Shown: piece after piece, positions 1 to 10,695 of the stretch
How positions within the stretch are numbered: position 1 is the stretch's first letter
How the letters are laid out: every line of letters begins with the position of its first letter
Source of the DNA: Bifidobacterium mizhiense
GTDB taxonomy: Bacteria > Actinomycetota > Actinomycetes > Actinomycetales > Bifidobacteriaceae
DNA: 64,000 nucleotides
NCBI RefSeq assembly: GCF_020884755.1
Contig: NZ_BPWE01000001.1
Coordinates: forward strand, 744,001-808,000
Direction: 5' to 3'
The notes under the pieces: model-generated
What the model saw: only the letters and a program-made list of their open reading frames with translations
The model's database searches: none
What the model was told of the DNA's origin: nothing
Position numbers and translations under genes: made by a program

Positions 1-87
1 GGCGGTGGAAACGTTCTTTAAGCAACGATGTTCAGTATACACAAATCCATTTGTTTTTCAACGGTAATCGTTTTCTGTAATTCCTTG

Positions 88-117
88 TTGACGGTGGTAA
101 GATAACCAGCGTATTCA
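88..117 (+). promoter_or_regulatory. Candidate promoter of the HPr gene
   Basis: A TTGACG hexamer at 88-93 and a TATTCA hexamer at 112-117 are separated by 18 bases. They lie about 55 bases upstream of the ptsH start, in an AT-rich stretch. The match is moderate and was judged by eye only. Confidence 0.35.
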
Positions 118-173
118 TCACTCGACATGCCGGTTCGACAGGATCGGCCATATCTTCAGGAGAGCTGGTCATC

Positions 174-440
174 ATGGCAACAGCACAACGTTCCACCGTC
201 ATCACCGACCCGGTCGGCATTCACGCCAGGCCCGCTTCGGAGTTCTCGCAGGCCGCTGCATCCAGCGGATGCAAGGTCACCATAGCCAAGGGCGAGGGCG
301 ATCCCGTGGACGCCGGCAGCATTCTGATGGTCATGAGCCTGGGCATCGCCAAGGGCGACAAGGTCACTGTGACCGTCGACGGCGACGAGGCCGAGTCCGT
401 GGCCGATTCCTTGGTCACCAAGCTGACCCAGGCCGAGTAA
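174..440 (+). CDS. ptsH: HPr phosphocarrier protein
   Basis: This 88-residue protein is a full-length HPr, the small cytoplasmic carrier that takes phosphate from enzyme I and passes it to PTS EIIA domains. The active-site segment GIHARPASEF places the phosphorylated histidine at residue 17. A serine at residue 49, in the GSILMVMSLG segment, corresponds to the regulatory Ser46 of Gram-positive HPr. The start is supported by an AGGAGAG sequence about 12 bases upstream. No ptsI gene follows; a LacI-family regulator does, 51 bases downstream. Enzyme I must be encoded outside the window, possibly just to the left. Confidence 0.95.
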   Translation: MATAQRSTVITDPVGIHARPASEFSQAAASSGCKVTIAKGEGDPVDAGSILMVMSLGIAKGDKVTVTVDGDEAESVADSLVTKLTQAE

Positions 441-491
441 CCCCGCCGCCAGCTGCAACCGACATCCGCGGAGAGATCTTCGAGGGAACCA

Positions 492-1550
492 ATGGGACAC
501 ACGGCGGACAATAAGCCTTCCATCGCCAACGTCGCAGCTCTGGCCGGAGTTTCCACGGCGACTGTGTCCCGCGTCCTTTCCGGCCACAGACGCAAGAATG
601 ACGACATCAGTCGCAGGGTCAGAGCCGCGGCCGAGAAGCTCAACTATTCGGCCAACTTTGCTGCCAGCGCGCTCCGCTCGGACCGTAGCAGAACCATAGG
701 GCTGGTTCTGTGCGGCACCTCCGCAGGCCTAGACGGGTCCATCCTGGATCTGCTCAGCAGAAGGCTGACCGAACAGGGTCGCTACCTGCTGGTCATATCC
801 GTCAGGGGCGACCAGGAGCGCGAGGCGGCCATCAGATCCATGGCGGCCCGACAGGTCGAAGGAATCATCGTCGTTCCTTCGCCGGACGACGATCCGGTCG
901 GCATGCCCGCCGACCTGCCATCCGGGCTGCCCATTGTTCAGGTCGGCGGCAGGCCGGTCTCCTACCACACCAGCTGGGTCGGCACGGACCAGGCCGCCTC
1001 CATGCGGCTGATCATCGCCCACCTGGCAGAACAGAACGCGCACGCTGTGGCCTATCTGAGCCGCGAACTGAGCACCAGCGCTGCCACCGAGCTCTTCACG
1101 ACCTTCTCCACCCTGACCAACACCTTGGGAATGACTCCTCAGCCGGACTGGGTCCAGTTCGGTCCATGCAGCATGCAGCGCGGCCACGACGCCGTCATAA
1201 CCATGCTCAGCGGGGGAAACGACCGTCCCGATGCCATCATCTGCGGGGATGACTCGCTGGCTCTGGGCGCTCTGATGGCCTGCAACCAACTGGGCTTCCG
1301 GGTTCCCGACCAAGTCAAGGTGGCCGCCTTCGTGGACAGTCCGGCCTGCCTGGTCAGCAGTCCGACCTTGACCGCAGTCAAGACCCCCCTGGAGGGCATC
1401 GTCCAGGAGGCCCTGCGGCTGATCGACGCCAAGGGACAGTCCATTCTGCCATCCCACGTGGCTCTGCCGCCGGCACTGGAGTGCAGGGAATCGACCTGGT
1501 CGCCAAGGATCGGCAGCAGCGACATGACCTCGCCAGGCACTTTCGCCTGA
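492..1550 (+). CDS. LacI-family transcriptional regulator
   Basis: A 352-residue regulator with an N-terminal LacI helix-turn-helix at about residues 10-32 (VAALAGVSTATVSRVLSG), a hinge helix, and a periplasmic-binding-protein-like sensor domain from about residue 65 to 340. The start has a good ribosome site (GAGGG, 5 bases upstream). It follows ptsH in the same direction and may be co-transcribed with it, suggesting a link between PTS state and sugar gene control. The effector cannot be read from the sequence. It ends 19 bases before the convergent holB gene, with no obvious terminator between. Confidence 0.9.
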   Translation: MGHTADNKPSIANVAALAGVSTATVSRVLSGHRRKNDDISRRVRAAAEKLNYSANFAASALRSDRSRTIGLVLCGTSAGLDGSILDLLSRRLTEQGRYLLVISVRGDQEREAAIRSMAARQVEGIIVVPSPDDDPVGMPADLPSGLPIVQVGGRPVSYHTSWVGTDQAASMRLIIAHLAEQNAHAVAYLSRELSTSAATELFTTFSTLTNTLGMTPQPDWVQFGPCSMQRGHDAVITMLSGGNDRPDAIICGDDSLALGALMACNQLGFRVPDQVKVAAFVDSPACLVSSPTLTAVKTPLEGIVQEALRLIDAKGQSILPSHVALPPALECRESTWSPRIGSSDMTSPGTFA

Positions 1551-1569
1551 TGAACCCTTGGGTTTGCAC

Positions 1570-2730
1570 TCAGACCAGCAGGGTGCAGAAAAGAGCCTCG
1601 AAGTCCAGGAGCGGCGAACCGTTGGCAGCCAGCCTCCTGCGAGCCCGGGCGATCAGCTGAATGCGGTCGATAGCCCCCTGCCTGGAGAGTCTGACGGACA
1701 GATCGGCAATTGCCGCCCGATTCTCCAGATTGACCAAGCCAGCCTTCTCCTCGGCACCGTTCTGCAGGACGCCCACATCACGGTAGACGCTGGCCAGGGT
1801 GCTCAGATTGCGGTCCAGCACATCCCGGGTCAGCCTGGTGACCCGCCGACGGACCTGATCCTTGCCCCCCAAGGCGTGGTAGGCCCCGCGCAGCTGCCGG
1901 GGAATGCGCTCCTTGTCCCTGAGCCCGTTGATCTGCCGAAACTCCCGCTCGTCCCTGGCCACCTCGTCGTCTACGGTGGCAGTGGCCTGATCACGGGCCG
2001 CATCAACCACCCGACCAGCCAGGACCACGGCATCCGAGGCACGCCGCAGACCCAGCAGACCTACCACCAGCTCATCACGGTCGGCCAGAACCTGATCCTT
2101 GGTGGCATAGAGACGGGCGATGCCGATGTGTCCCTGAGCCAGACGGGCGGCCTTGGCGGCCAGAGGCCGGTCCACACCCACCTGGTCGGTCAGGAAATCG
2201 GCCACAGCAGTGTTGGACGGCACCGCCAGATTGAGCACCCTGGTTCGCGAGCGAATGGTGGGCAGCACATCCTGGGCGCTGGGTGCACATAGGAGCCAGA
2301 TAGTGTGCTCAGCCGGCTCCTCGATCTCCTTGAGCAGCACATTGGTGGTCCGCTCCAGCATCCGGTCCACGTCTTCAATGATGATGACCCGCCAACGCGA
2401 GGTTGAAGGCATCTGCTCCGAGGTCATGATCAGCTCCCTGACCTCGTTGATGCCGATAGTGACCTTGTTGGTGGACAGTATGGTCACATCCGGATGGGTT
2501 CCTGCCAGGACCTGCTGAGTGACGCGGGTGGGTTGGTCGCTCAGGCCCTGATCCGGACTGATCAGGGCCGCCGCGAAAGCCCGGGCCAGATTGGAGCGTC
2601 CTGATCCAGGAGGGCCGCAGATCAGCCAGGACTGCGCCACCTCGTCATGACCCTGCGCCTGAGCGGCCACCGTCCGCTTGAGCAGATCGACCGTGGGCTG
2701 CTGGCCCACAATGGCATCCCAGACGCTCAT
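1570..2730 (-). CDS. holB: DNA polymerase III delta' subunit
   Basis: A 386-residue AAA+ clamp-loader subunit beginning with the typical WDAIVGQQ segment. The P-loop is [12 protein letters not shown], with Arg in place of the usual Lys, as expected for delta' subunits that do not hydrolyse ATP. The sensor-region text [10 protein letters not shown] and [17 protein letters not shown] fits the family. It is the last gene of a leftward topA-tmk-holB unit; its ATG overlaps the tmk stop codon (ATGA), indicating translational coupling. With DnaX, encoded at 26.7-29.5 kb, it would form part of the clamp loader. Confidence 0.93.
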   Translation of the reverse strand: MSVWDAIVGQQPTVDLLKRTVAAQAQGHDEVAQSWLICGPPGSGRSNLARAFAAALISPDQGLSDQPTRVTQQVLAGTHPDVTILSTNKVTIGINEVRELIMTSEQMPSTSRWRVIIIEDVDRMLERTTNVLLKEIEEPAEHTIWLLCAPSAQDVLPTIRSRTRVLNLAVPSNTAVADFLTDQVGVDRPLAAKAARLAQGHIGIARLYATKDQVLADRDELVVGLLGLRRASDAVVLAGRVVDAARDQATATVDDEVARDEREFRQINGLRDKERIPRQLRGAYHALGGKDQVRRRVTRLTRDVLDRNLSTLASVYRDVGVLQNGAEEKAGLVNLENRAAIADLSVRLSRQGAIDRIQLIARARRRLAANGSPLLDFEALFCTLLV

Positions 2731-3686
2731 CGGGTCTTCCGCAGGAGGCGGGACCGGAGCAGCCAGCGAGCCGGGGAATCCGCAGGAATCGAATCGTCGT
2801 CAGCATCACCGCCGACTGTTTCCGCGTCCATGGACTGATCGTCCTGCTCGTCATCAGCCTCCGGTGCCTGATCGGACCTATCCGCAGCCTCAGTCCAGTC
2901 CGACTCGGCATCCTGCCCGTCGTCCTCATATCCTGCAGTCGATTCGTCATCGTCGGCATCGTCCTGAGCATCGGCATCATCATTTTCATCATCGACCTGT
3001 GGCAGATCAGGCTCGCGGCCCTCAATCAGCTTGTCCAAATCATCTTGGATGACCTGCCAGACCTGGTCGATGGACTGGGTGGCGTCGATAACCAGGAACC
3101 GGTCAGGCTCCCTCTGAGCCAGTTGCAGGAATGCCTGACGCACATGCTGCTGGAAGTCGTCGCCAGCCGACTCCAGCCGATCGGGTTCATGATCCAGACG
3201 TGACTTGGACTGAGACGGATCCGCATCCAGCAGGTAGGTGCGCTTGGGCAACAAACCCTGACTGGCCCACAGGCTCAGCCGACGAATCACGTCCGCCGAC
3301 AGATCACGGCCTCCGGCCTGATAGGCCACTGAGGAATCCAGGTAGCGGTCGCAGAGCACAATGTCTCCGCGATCCAGAGCCGGACGCACCACCTGGGCCA
3401 CATGCTCGGCCCGATCCGCTGCATAGAGCAGGGCCTCGGTCCTGGGGGCCAGATCGTCGGAGGCATCAACCACATCAGTGCCACCGGTCACGGCAACCGA
3501 GGGAAAAGCAGCCAAGCCATGCAGAACGAGTTCCCGAATGGTCAATCCGACAGGGGTGCCGCCTGGTTCGCGGGTGACTTGGGATCGCAGTCCGCACTCC
3601 TGCAGATAGTCGTGTGCTCGTTGAACCTGGGTGGTTTTGCCTGCCCCATCCACACCTTCGAAGGAAATGAACAAACCATCACTCAT
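2727..3686 (-). CDS. tmk: Thymidylate kinase with long acidic C-terminal tail
   Basis: The first ~223 residues are a normal dTMP kinase, which phosphorylates dTMP to dTDP for DNA synthesis: P-loop [11 protein letters not shown] near residue 9, the [13 protein letters not shown] segment, and a lid region near [14 protein letters not shown]. The protein then continues for ~96 residues of low-complexity sequence, in which 36 of the first 80 residues are Asp or Glu, ending in a short basic segment ([13 protein letters not shown]). Family members usually stop near 210 residues. It overlaps topA upstream and holB downstream by 4 bases each. Confidence 0.94.
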   Translation of the reverse strand: MSDGLFISFEGVDGAGKTTQVQRAHDYLQECGLRSQVTREPGGTPVGLTIRELVLHGLAAFPSVAVTGGTDVVDASDDLAPRTEALLYAADRAEHVAQVVRPALDRGDIVLCDRYLDSSVAYQAGGRDLSADVIRRLSLWASQGLLPKRTYLLDADPSQSKSRLDHEPDRLESAGDDFQQHVRQAFLQLAQREPDRFLVIDATQSIDQVWQVIQDDLDKLIEGREPDLPQVDDENDDADAQDDADDDESTAGYEDDGQDAESDWTEAADRSDQAPEADDEQDDQSMDAETVGGDADDDSIPADSPARWLLRSRLLRKTR

Positions 3687-6529
3687 GCCTGATGCTCCGT
3701 ACTCTTGGAAGTCTTGGCGGCCTTGGCCTTCTTAGTGGTTTTGCGGGCGCGAGTAGCCGACTTGCGGGCAGTCGACTTTCGTGCGGTCGACTTGCGAGTG
3801 GTCCGGCCGCGCCGCTTTGTGGGTCCGGCCGCACGCTTCTCTGCCAGCAGACGGAAGGCCACCTCCGGTTCGATGGACTGGGCCGTGTACTGCTTGGGCA
3901 GGGTCCTGTTGGTCTGCCCGTCGGTGATGTAGACACCGTAGAATCCGTCCTTGATGGTGACGGGTTTGCCGCTGTCAGGGTCCGTACCCAGCTCACGAAG
4001 AGGAGGCTTGGCCGCGCTCCGGGAACGCCGTCCGTACTTGGGCTGGTCGAAGAGGGCCTTGGCCCCGGACTGGTCAATGGTGAAAATCTGATCCTCGTCG
4101 GTCAGCGAACGCGTCTCAGTGCCGCCGTCGGCTTTGGTGGCCGTCAGGTAGGGGCCATAGCGGCCGTTGCTGGCTGTGACGGTGGCCTGGCTGGTTGCTC
4201 CCGTCTTGGCATCGGTCAGCTCGATGCTGCCCACTGTCCTGGGCAGGCTGAGCAGCTTTAGAGCATCCTCCAGGGTGACCGTGTCTGGATCCATGGTTTT
4301 GAAGAGCGAAGCCATCTTGGGCTTAGGACCTGTTCGCTTGGCCGTCCTTGCAGTCTTAGCGGCAGGTTTCTTCTGTTCGGCCGCTTCCTCTTCTGGGCTG
4401 ATCAGGGCCACATAGGGCCCGAATCGACCCTTGCGCACCTCAACCCGACCGCCGGTCTCCGGATCCTTGCCCAGCTGACGGGGACCGCCAGCATTGGCAG
4501 CGATAAGTTCATGGCCCGCTGCCACAGTCAGCTCGTCCGGAGCCATGGTTGGTGGCAACGAAGCCCGCTTGGGGTTGCCGTCGGCATCCAAGTCGGCCGT
4601 ATCCTCAAGGTAGGGACCGTAGCGGCCGACCCTCACCTGCAGGCCATCGCCTATCTCGATGGTGTTGATCTTGCGAGCGTCGATGTCTCCCAACTGGGCC
4701 ACCTGCTCCTGCAAGCCCTGATGGGCCTGGTCAGCGTTCTGAGCGGCGCCAGGGCCCGAGCCGAAGTAGAACCGGGTCAGCCAGTCCTTGCCTCGCTCCT
4801 TGCCATGGGCGATCATATCCAGGCCGTTCTCCATCTGCGCCGTGAATTGATAGTCCACATACTTGGGGAAATTGGTCTCCAGCAACCTGACTACCGAAAA
4901 GGCCAGCCAGGAAGGGATCAGGGCACGGCCGCGCTCGTAGACGTATCCGCGATCGATGATGGTCGAGATGATGCTGGCATAGGTGGAAGGCCTGCCGATC
5001 TCCTTGGCCTCCAGGGTCTTGACCAGGGAGGCCTCGGTGTAACGTGCAGGCGGCTGGGTTTCATGCCCCTCAGGTTCTAGGGAGGCGGCACGAAGCACGT
5101 CCCCCTGCTGGACCGGAGGCAGGGAAGAATCCTCATCAGTCTGTTCAGAGCCTGAACCCATGGCTTTGAGGAAGCCAGGGAACTTGATGACGGTGCCTGA
5201 AGCCTGGAAGAGGACTGTGCCCTCCTTGCCGGCCTGCGCCGATAGGCGGATAGTGGCTGTGGACCCGGTGGCATCGGCCATCTGCGAGGCCAGAGTGCGC
5301 CGCCAGATCAGGGTGTAGAGCTTGAGCTGGTCAGGGGCCAGACGGTCGGCCAGCTCCTGAGGCCTGTGGAAGGTGGAACCGGCTGGCCGGATGCATTCGT
5401 GGGCCTCCTGGGCGCCGGCAGTCTTGGTTACATACTGCTTGGACTCGGCCGACAGATATTCGGCCCCGTACTCACGCTCGACCCCCTTGCGGGCAGCAGC
5501 AATGGCCTCCTGGGAGAGGGTGACCGAATCGGTACGCATGTAGGTGATGAACCCGTTCTCATAGAGCCCCTGGGCAGCACGCATGGTGGCTCGGGAACTC
5601 ATGCCCAGTCGGTTGCCTGCCGTCTGCTGCAGGGTAGACGTGGTGAAGGGGGGCTGGGGACGCCGCCGGTAGGGCTTGGTCTCCATACCCGTCACCGTGA
5701 AGTCCTGATTCTTCAGCGTCTCAGCCAGGCTTCGGGCGTGCTGCTCGTCCAGCTGCAGGACCTGCTCCTTGACTGCAGCCTGCGTCAGCTGGCCCTTGGA
5801 GGTGAAGTCTTTGGAGACCGCCAGCCGTTGCTCCCCCAGGCTGATCATCCGCGCCTGAAAACCGCCTGACGATGCCGATTCCCCTGCATCCTCCTGCACC
5901 AGGCGCGCCAGCAGGTCCCAGTAGGAGGCCTTGACAAAGGCCATGCGCTCACGCTCACGCTCCACAATCAGCCGAGTCGCCACAGACTGGACACGCCCGG
6001 CGCTCAGCCCCGGACCCACCTTGCGCCAGAGCACCGGTGAAAGCTCATAGCCATAGAGCCGATCCAGGACCCTGCGGGTCTCCTGGGCATCGACCATGTG
6101 GGCATCCACGTCCCTGGTGTGCTTGAGCGAATCCTTGATGGCCTCTGGAGTGATCTCATGAAAGACCATACGCTTTACCGGCACCTTGGGTTTGAGGGTC
6201 TGCACCAGATGCCAGGCGATGGCCTCCCCCTCGCGATCCTCATCAGTGGCCAGATAGAGCTCGTCGGCGTTCTTCAGCGCCTTCTTGAGCTCGGACACCG
6301 TGTGCTTCTTCTTATCATCCACGATGTAGTAAGGCTTGAAACCATCGTTCACGTCTACGCCGAACTTGCCGTAGGCCTTCTTCTGGGAGGCCGGGACCTG
6401 CGATGGCTGGGCCAGGTCGCGGATATGGCCCACCGAGGCCATGACCGTGTAGCCCTTGCCCAGGTACCCGCCGATCTTCTTTGCCTTGGTTGGCGACTCA
6501 ACAATGACGAGCTTATTGCCGGATGCCAT
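3683..6529 (-). CDS. topA: DNA topoisomerase I
   Basis: A 948-residue type IA topoisomerase that relaxes negative supercoils. The N-terminal Toprim segment begins [13 protein letters not shown], and the acidic triad [12 protein letters not shown] is present. The active-site tyrosine is in [13 protein letters not shown] at about residue 330. Several C-terminal TopA repeat units (FGPYV, YGPYL, YGVYI) follow, and no zinc fingers are seen, as in other actinobacteria. The last ~40 residues are a lysine-rich tail with repeated ARKST units. The start is fixed by an AAGGAGAGG ribosome site. It is first in the topA-tmk-holB unit. Confidence 0.97.
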   Translation of the reverse strand: MASGNKLVIVESPTKAKKIGGYLGKGYTVMASVGHIRDLAQPSQVPASQKKAYGKFGVDVNDGFKPYYIVDDKKKHTVSELKKALKNADELYLATDEDREGEAIAWHLVQTLKPKVPVKRMVFHEITPEAIKDSLKHTRDVDAHMVDAQETRRVLDRLYGYELSPVLWRKVGPGLSAGRVQSVATRLIVERERERMAFVKASYWDLLARLVQEDAGESASSGGFQARMISLGEQRLAVSKDFTSKGQLTQAAVKEQVLQLDEQHARSLAETLKNQDFTVTGMETKPYRRRPQPPFTTSTLQQTAGNRLGMSSRATMRAAQGLYENGFITYMRTDSVTLSQEAIAAARKGVEREYGAEYLSAESKQYVTKTAGAQEAHECIRPAGSTFHRPQELADRLAPDQLKLYTLIWRRTLASQMADATGSTATIRLSAQAGKEGTVLFQASGTVIKFPGFLKAMGSGSEQTDEDSSLPPVQQGDVLRAASLEPEGHETQPPARYTEASLVKTLEAKEIGRPSTYASIISTIIDRGYVYERGRALIPSWLAFSVVRLLETNFPKYVDYQFTAQMENGLDMIAHGKERGKDWLTRFYFGSGPGAAQNADQAHQGLQEQVAQLGDIDARKINTIEIGDGLQVRVGRYGPYLEDTADLDADGNPKRASLPPTMAPDELTVAAGHELIAANAGGPRQLGKDPETGGRVEVRKGRFGPYVALISPEEEAAEQKKPAAKTARTAKRTGPKPKMASLFKTMDPDTVTLEDALKLLSLPRTVGSIELTDAKTGATSQATVTASNGRYGPYLTATKADGGTETRSLTDEDQIFTIDQSGAKALFDQPKYGRRSRSAAKPPLRELGTDPDSGKPVTIKDGFYGVYITDGQTNRTLPKQYTAQSIEPEVAFRLLAEKRAAGPTKRRGRTTRKSTARKSTARKSATRARKTTKKAKAAKTSKSTEHQA

Positions 6530-6678
6530 GGCCTCTCCTTATATTGTGGTCTTTCGCACGCCATCTTACTCACGAGGTTCCGTCACCATGCAAATCAAGG
6601 GGTCATTGTGCATGGGTGTGGATCCCTGGGGTCCATGGTGGATGAATCAGAGACGTTCAGTATGCTCAGCGACTGACT

Positions 6679-7698
6679 TCAGTCATTTTGAGGAGGAGCC
6701 GGGGGCCGACCGACAAGGCCCATTCTGGTAAGTGGCGAGGCCGTAATCTGCCTCAGCGCCAAAACCAGCCCCAAGGTCAGCGACAGAAGGGAGGCCATCA
6801 TTATGACGGCCGAGCAATGAACCCCGTAGGCCGTCCACCGGGCGCCGATCTCCAGGCCAGGGCTGACCTGCCAAATGATATAGCAGGCATAGAGCATCCC
6901 CAGGAACCCTGCTACCAGCATCAAGGTGGCGACAATCTGGATCGAAGCCGAGGACATCCTGGTTCCAGGAACGTCCATCCCGGTGCCACGAGTGACGGCC
7001 AGAGCAATAAGACAGAGACCGACCGGAATAAGCATGCCCATGACCACGTCTGAGGGTCGGTGCCAACCTCCCTGCACCAGCGAGCAGCCCACAGACAGGT
7101 CAAAGGCGAACCCCACTAAGGTGACCGGAGCCTTCCAAACACGCGGCACCACACAGAGCAGGGCCAGGACCACCGCCAGAGCCAGGATGGTGTGACCTGA
7201 GGGGGCAGAATTGGCTGTGGAAGCCTGAGAATGGATCAACACCGGGCGAGGCAGGAAGCGCTTGAGTATACGCGCCGCCCCGTAGACCACCAGAGCATAA
7301 ACGGCAATTTGTCCAAGCAGCCACCACCGGCGCCTGACCAGAACAACCGCCAGGGCTACAAGGCCCAGCACCACGCAGATCACCACAGTCACATAAGGCA
7401 TGGCGAACAGTCCCAGGTAAGCCTCGAGAAGGGGCGTCTGATCAAGGAAACCGCGGAAGTTGGTCAGGGCCATGTCATCATAGGTCTGCCCGGGCACAGT
7501 CCACACAGCTGCCCACCAGACCAGAGCCGCCAGACCCAGACAGGCCAGGCCAGCGACCAGGCACAGAACCAAGGCTGAAATCCGGGGGCGAGACGTCAAA
7601 GGATCCCGGTCAACATGGCTGCCGTCCGCTTCGGTTTGCTCATTCGGAGCCCGGTACCAGGCTTCCTGTGCTTCGCCCTGCTTGTGCTTGTTGGTCAT
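6679..7698 (-). CDS. PAP2-family membrane phosphatase
   Basis: A 339-residue membrane protein with several hydrophobic segments and two clear phosphatidic-acid-phosphatase motifs: KRFLPRP (motif 1) and PSGHTI (motif 2). Motif 3 is CSLVQGGWHRPSDV; the His and Asp are present, but the Arg that normally follows the Ser is Leu. Family members dephosphorylate lipid phosphates or undecaprenyl diphosphate at the membrane. Its substrate is unknown, but the nearby glf gene and the PBP fit an envelope role. It is transcribed leftwards toward topA, with ~150 bases between them. Confidence 0.8.
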   Translation of the reverse strand: MTNKHKQGEAQEAWYRAPNEQTEADGSHVDRDPLTSRPRISALVLCLVAGLACLGLAALVWWAAVWTVPGQTYDDMALTNFRGFLDQTPLLEAYLGLFAMPYVTVVICVVLGLVALAVVLVRRRWWLLGQIAVYALVVYGAARILKRFLPRPVLIHSQASTANSAPSGHTILALAVVLALLCVVPRVWKAPVTLVGFAFDLSVGCSLVQGGWHRPSDVVMGMLIPVGLCLIALAVTRGTGMDVPGTRMSSASIQIVATLMLVAGFLGMLYACYIIWQVSPGLEIGARWTAYGVHCSAVIMMASLLSLTLGLVLALRQITASPLTRMGLVGRPPAPPQND

Positions 7699-7796
7699 AC
7701 CTCAAGACTCTAACCAACCCCTGGGTCGACAGCCGACACCTGGTCCGACGAACGCGTTGTTTTCACGACTGCAACCAACCCAGGCAGGACATCTAT

Positions 7797-7892
7797 GAAA
7801 AACTCCCACGCACCCGCCAGAGGCCACTTACCCTTGCTGCATTCCTGCCCTGGGGGGATTGGGTGACATAACGCCACGTGAGAGCAAGTCAC
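7797..7892 (-). ncRNA. ffs: Small signal recognition particle RNA (4.5S type)
   Basis: Read on the minus strand, the conserved SRP domain IV loop region GGGCAGGAATGCAGCAAGGG is present, followed by a CTGGCGGGTGCGTGGGAGTT segment that is typical of actinobacterial 4.5S RNA. The two ends pair: CTCTCACG near 7884 with CGTGGGAG near 7805. A GTTTTTC run at the 3' end suggests the terminus. The partner receptor gene ftsY lies at 54 kb. The exact ends are estimated. Confidence 0.88.
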
Positions 7893-8122
7893 CATGATAG
7901 CAGACAGACTCCACTTGTCCACTGAAAAGCACCGAGCCCTCCATGCCAGGTGCGCATTGAGTCGACATCACCGCCCGCCGTTTCCCCAACCAGGCCCGTC
8001 CGCTAGCATGTAAACAACAGGATCGCCGTACTCCAGCGGTTGATCACGGATCATGCCGGACCCTGACAACAGACAATAGGCACCCGGCATCACAGCGACA
8101 AGGGATGGGTGGCTGAAGGCGA

Positions 8123-9301
8123 ATGGCCGACATGGATGCTGATTTGGTGATTGTAGGCGCTGGCTTGTTTGGCCTGACCGTGGCCCAGCAGGCGGTCGAG
8201 CACAGTGGAGCCCGGGTGCGGGTCATCGACGTGCGCGACCACATCGGCGGCAACGCTTACTCCTACATGGACGAGGAGACCGGGGCCGAAATTCACAAGT
8301 ACGGTGCACACCTCTTCCACACCTCCAACCGCAAGGTCTGGGAGTACGTCAATCGCTTCACCGAGTTCACCGACTACACCCATCGGGTCTACACCACCCA
8401 CAAGGGCGAGGTCTATCCCCTACCCATAAACCTGGGCACCATCAACCAGTTCTTCCACGCCCACTACACCCCCCAGCAGGCTCGGGAACTGATCCGGGAG
8501 CAGGCTGGCGAACTTGCCGGAACCGACCCGGGCAACCTGAACGACCAGGGGATCAGCCTGATCGGCCGCCCCCTCTATGAGGCCTTCATCAAGAACTACA
8601 CGGCCAAGCAGTGGCAGACCGACCCCTCCCAGCTGCCCGCCTCCATCATCAAGCGGCTGCCGGTGCGATTCAACTACGACAACCATTACTTCAAGGACAC
8701 CTGGGAGGGCCTGCCCAAGGACGGCTACACGGCCTGGTTCGAGCGAATGATCGACGATCCGCGCATCCAGGTGAGCCTGAAGACTGACTTCTTCGACGAC
8801 TCCCAGCCCTGGAACCGGGATGCTCTGGTGGGGCAGGTCCCCGTGGTCTACACGGGCCCGGTCGACCGCTACTTCGACTACCGCCTGGGCGAACTCAAGT
8901 GGCGGACCGTGGACTTCAAGGAGCGCCGCTATGACGAGGACGACCATTTCGGCTGCCCGGTCATGAACTTCTCGGATCCTGACGTGCCCTACACCCGCGC
9001 CATCGAGTTCAAGAACTTCAACCCCGAGCGCTACGACCGGCAGAACCATGAGCGCACCGTGGTCTGGGAGGAGTACAGCCGATTCGCCGGTAAGGGCGAC
9101 GAACCCTACTACCCCATCAACACGGGCGATGACCGCGCCCTCTACGCCCAGTACAAGCAGCTGGCCGCTCAGCAGCCGAAAGTGGTCTTCGGCGGCCGCT
9201 TGGGTACCTACGCCTACTACGACATGCACCAGGTCATCAATTCAGCCCTGGATGCCTGGGACAAGCGGATCGCTCCCCTGGTAGGCCATACCAAAGACTG
9301 A
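8123..9301 (+). CDS. glf: UDP-galactopyranose mutase
   Basis: A 392-residue flavoenzyme converting UDP-galactopyranose to UDP-galactofuranose, the donor for galactofuranose-containing cell-surface glycans. It has an N-terminal FAD dinucleotide-binding motif (VGAGLFGLTVAQQ), the HIGGNAYSYMDEETGAEIHKY segment, and family-typical regions through the end. The length matches the family. An AAGG sequence 4 bases before the ATG supports this start; a second Met three codons in is possible. A strong stem-loop follows 130 bases after the stop. No galactofuranosyltransferase is seen nearby. Confidence 0.95.
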   Translation: MADMDADLVIVGAGLFGLTVAQQAVEHSGARVRVIDVRDHIGGNAYSYMDEETGAEIHKYGAHLFHTSNRKVWEYVNRFTEFTDYTHRVYTTHKGEVYPLPINLGTINQFFHAHYTPQQARELIREQAGELAGTDPGNLNDQGISLIGRPLYEAFIKNYTAKQWQTDPSQLPASIIKRLPVRFNYDNHYFKDTWEGLPKDGYTAWFERMIDDPRIQVSLKTDFFDDSQPWNRDALVGQVPVVYTGPVDRYFDYRLGELKWRTVDFKERRYDEDDHFGCPVMNFSDPDVPYTRAIEFKNFNPERYDRQNHERTVVWEEYSRFAGKGDEPYYPINTGDDRALYAQYKQLAAQQPKVVFGGRLGTYAYYDMHQVINSALDAWDKRIAPLVGHTKD

Positions 9302-9430
9302 AACCCTGATTGCGCTCCTGACGATCTTCCAGGGGCAATTCAGAGGGAATTCTTGAAGGGAGCCTGGGACTGAAGAGTCCAGCGTCAGGTTGAGCAAGCA
9401 AATCCGAAGCCACTGTTCCGGTCAGAATAC

Positions 9431-9469
9431 AAAGAGGCCGACCGCCTATGAAAAGCGACCGGCCTCTTT
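9431..9469. terminator. Bidirectional terminator between glf and ino1
   Basis: An inverted repeat: AAAGAGGCCG..CGC on one side and GCG..CGGCCTCTTT on the other, with a short loop containing CTATGAAAA. The A-run and T-run at either end let it act on both strands. It lies between the convergent glf and inositol-phosphate synthase genes. Confidence 0.8.
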
Positions 9470-9552
9470 CCAGACCAAGCATCTGCCATTCATGCCTCCG
9501 GGGCAACCTTGGAAGAGGCGCGCCAGACATCAATCAGGCAGAATCTGCAGGC

Positions 9553-10695
9553 TCAGGCGTGCCAGACGTCCTTGCCGTTCTCCTTGGCGGCCTTGACATC
9601 GGCATCCAGGGCGCTCTCGTCGCCCTCCACCTTGCCGGCGATGTAATCTTCGACCAGCTGGCGGGCCTCGTTGTCTTCATGCTGGACAGCGGGGGACTTC
9701 ATGAAGTAGGAGCTGGGCGCCAGCACAGGGCCGGCCAGATGGCGGTCCAGGGCGATCTTGGCGGCACGCAGGGCATCGATGACGATGCCGGCCGAGTTCG
9801 GCGAATCCCAGACCTCCAGCTTGTACTCCAGATTCAGCGGGACATCACCGAAGGTGGTGCCCTCCAGGCGCACAAAGGCCAGCTTGCGATCATCCAGCCA
9901 GGCCACATAGTCGGAGGGCCCGATGTGGACGTTGTGGGGATCCATATCGTGAGGAACGATGGAGGTGACCGCACGGGTCTTGGAAACCTTCTTGGACTCC
10001 AGACGAGAGCGCTGCAGCATGTTCATGAAGTCCATGTTGCCGCCCACGTTCAGCTGGTAGGTGCGGTCCAGGCGCACGCCGCGATCCTCGAAGAGACGAG
10101 CCATGACCCTGTGGGTGATGGTAGCGCCAACCTGGCTCTTGATGTCGTCGCCCACGATGGGCAGGCCGGCATCGCGGAACTTCTGGGCCCACTCGGGGTC
10201 GGAGGCGATGAAGACAGGCAGGCAGTTGACGAAGGCGCACCCGGCCTCGATGGCGGCGGTCGCGTAGGCCTTGTCAGCCTGCTCAGAGCCGACGGGCAGG
10301 TAGGAGACCAGCACGTCGACCTTCTTGTCACGCAGAACCTGGGCCACATCCACGGGCTCGGCATCCGACTCGGTGATCATCTTGCTGTAGTACTCGCCCA
10401 GTCCATCGCCGGTCGGCCCGCGCAGGACCTCCACGCCCTTGTTGGGAACGTCGCAGAACTTGTAGGTGTTGTTCTGCGAGGCGAAAATGGCCTCGCTCAG
10501 GTCCTTGCCGACCTTGAGGGAATCCACGTCGAAGGCGGTCACGAACTCCACGTCACGAATGCGGTAGCCTCCGAAGTTGGCGTGCATGATGCCGGGGATC
10601 TTGTCATCATCCTTGGCGTCCTTGTAATATTCGACTCCCTGTACCAGCGAGGAAGCGCAGTTGCCCACGCCCGCTATAGCTACACGGATGCTCAT
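9553..10695 (-). CDS. ino1: Inositol-3-phosphate synthase, actinobacterial type
   Basis: A 380-residue NAD-dependent enzyme that makes 1L-myo-inositol-1-phosphate from glucose-6-phosphate, the first step toward inositol phospholipids. It shows the N-terminal Rossmann motif [16 protein letters not shown] and conserved blocks such as [30 protein letters not shown] and [12 protein letters not shown]. The start has an AGAGGAG ribosome site. It is monocistronic, convergent with glf, and divergent from the penicillin-binding protein gene. Confidence 0.93.
   Translation of the reverse strand: MSIRVAIAGVGNCASSLVQGVEYYKDAKDDDKIPGIMHANFGGYRIRDVEFVTAFDVDSLKVGKDLSEAIFASQNNTYKFCDVPNKGVEVLRGPTGDGLGEYYSKMITESDAEPVDVAQVLRDKKVDVLVSYLPVGSEQADKAYATAAIEAGCAFVNCLPVFIASDPEWAQKFRDAGLPIVGDDIKSQVGATITHRVMARLFEDRGVRLDRTYQLNVGGNMDFMNMLQRSRLESKKVSKTRAVTSIVPHDMDPHNVHIGPSDYVAWLDDRKLAFVRLEGTTFGDVPLNLEYKLEVWDSPNSAGIVIDALRAAKIALDRHLAGPVLAPSSYFMKSPAVQHEDNEARQLVEDYIAGKVEGDESALDADVKAAKENGKDVWHA

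Noticed and set aside
1558-2292. Long plus-strand reading frame opposite holB
   Set aside because: It is the reverse shadow of holB; its composition is Gln/Pro-rich with no ribosome site or family motif, while the minus-strand frame is a clear delta' subunit.
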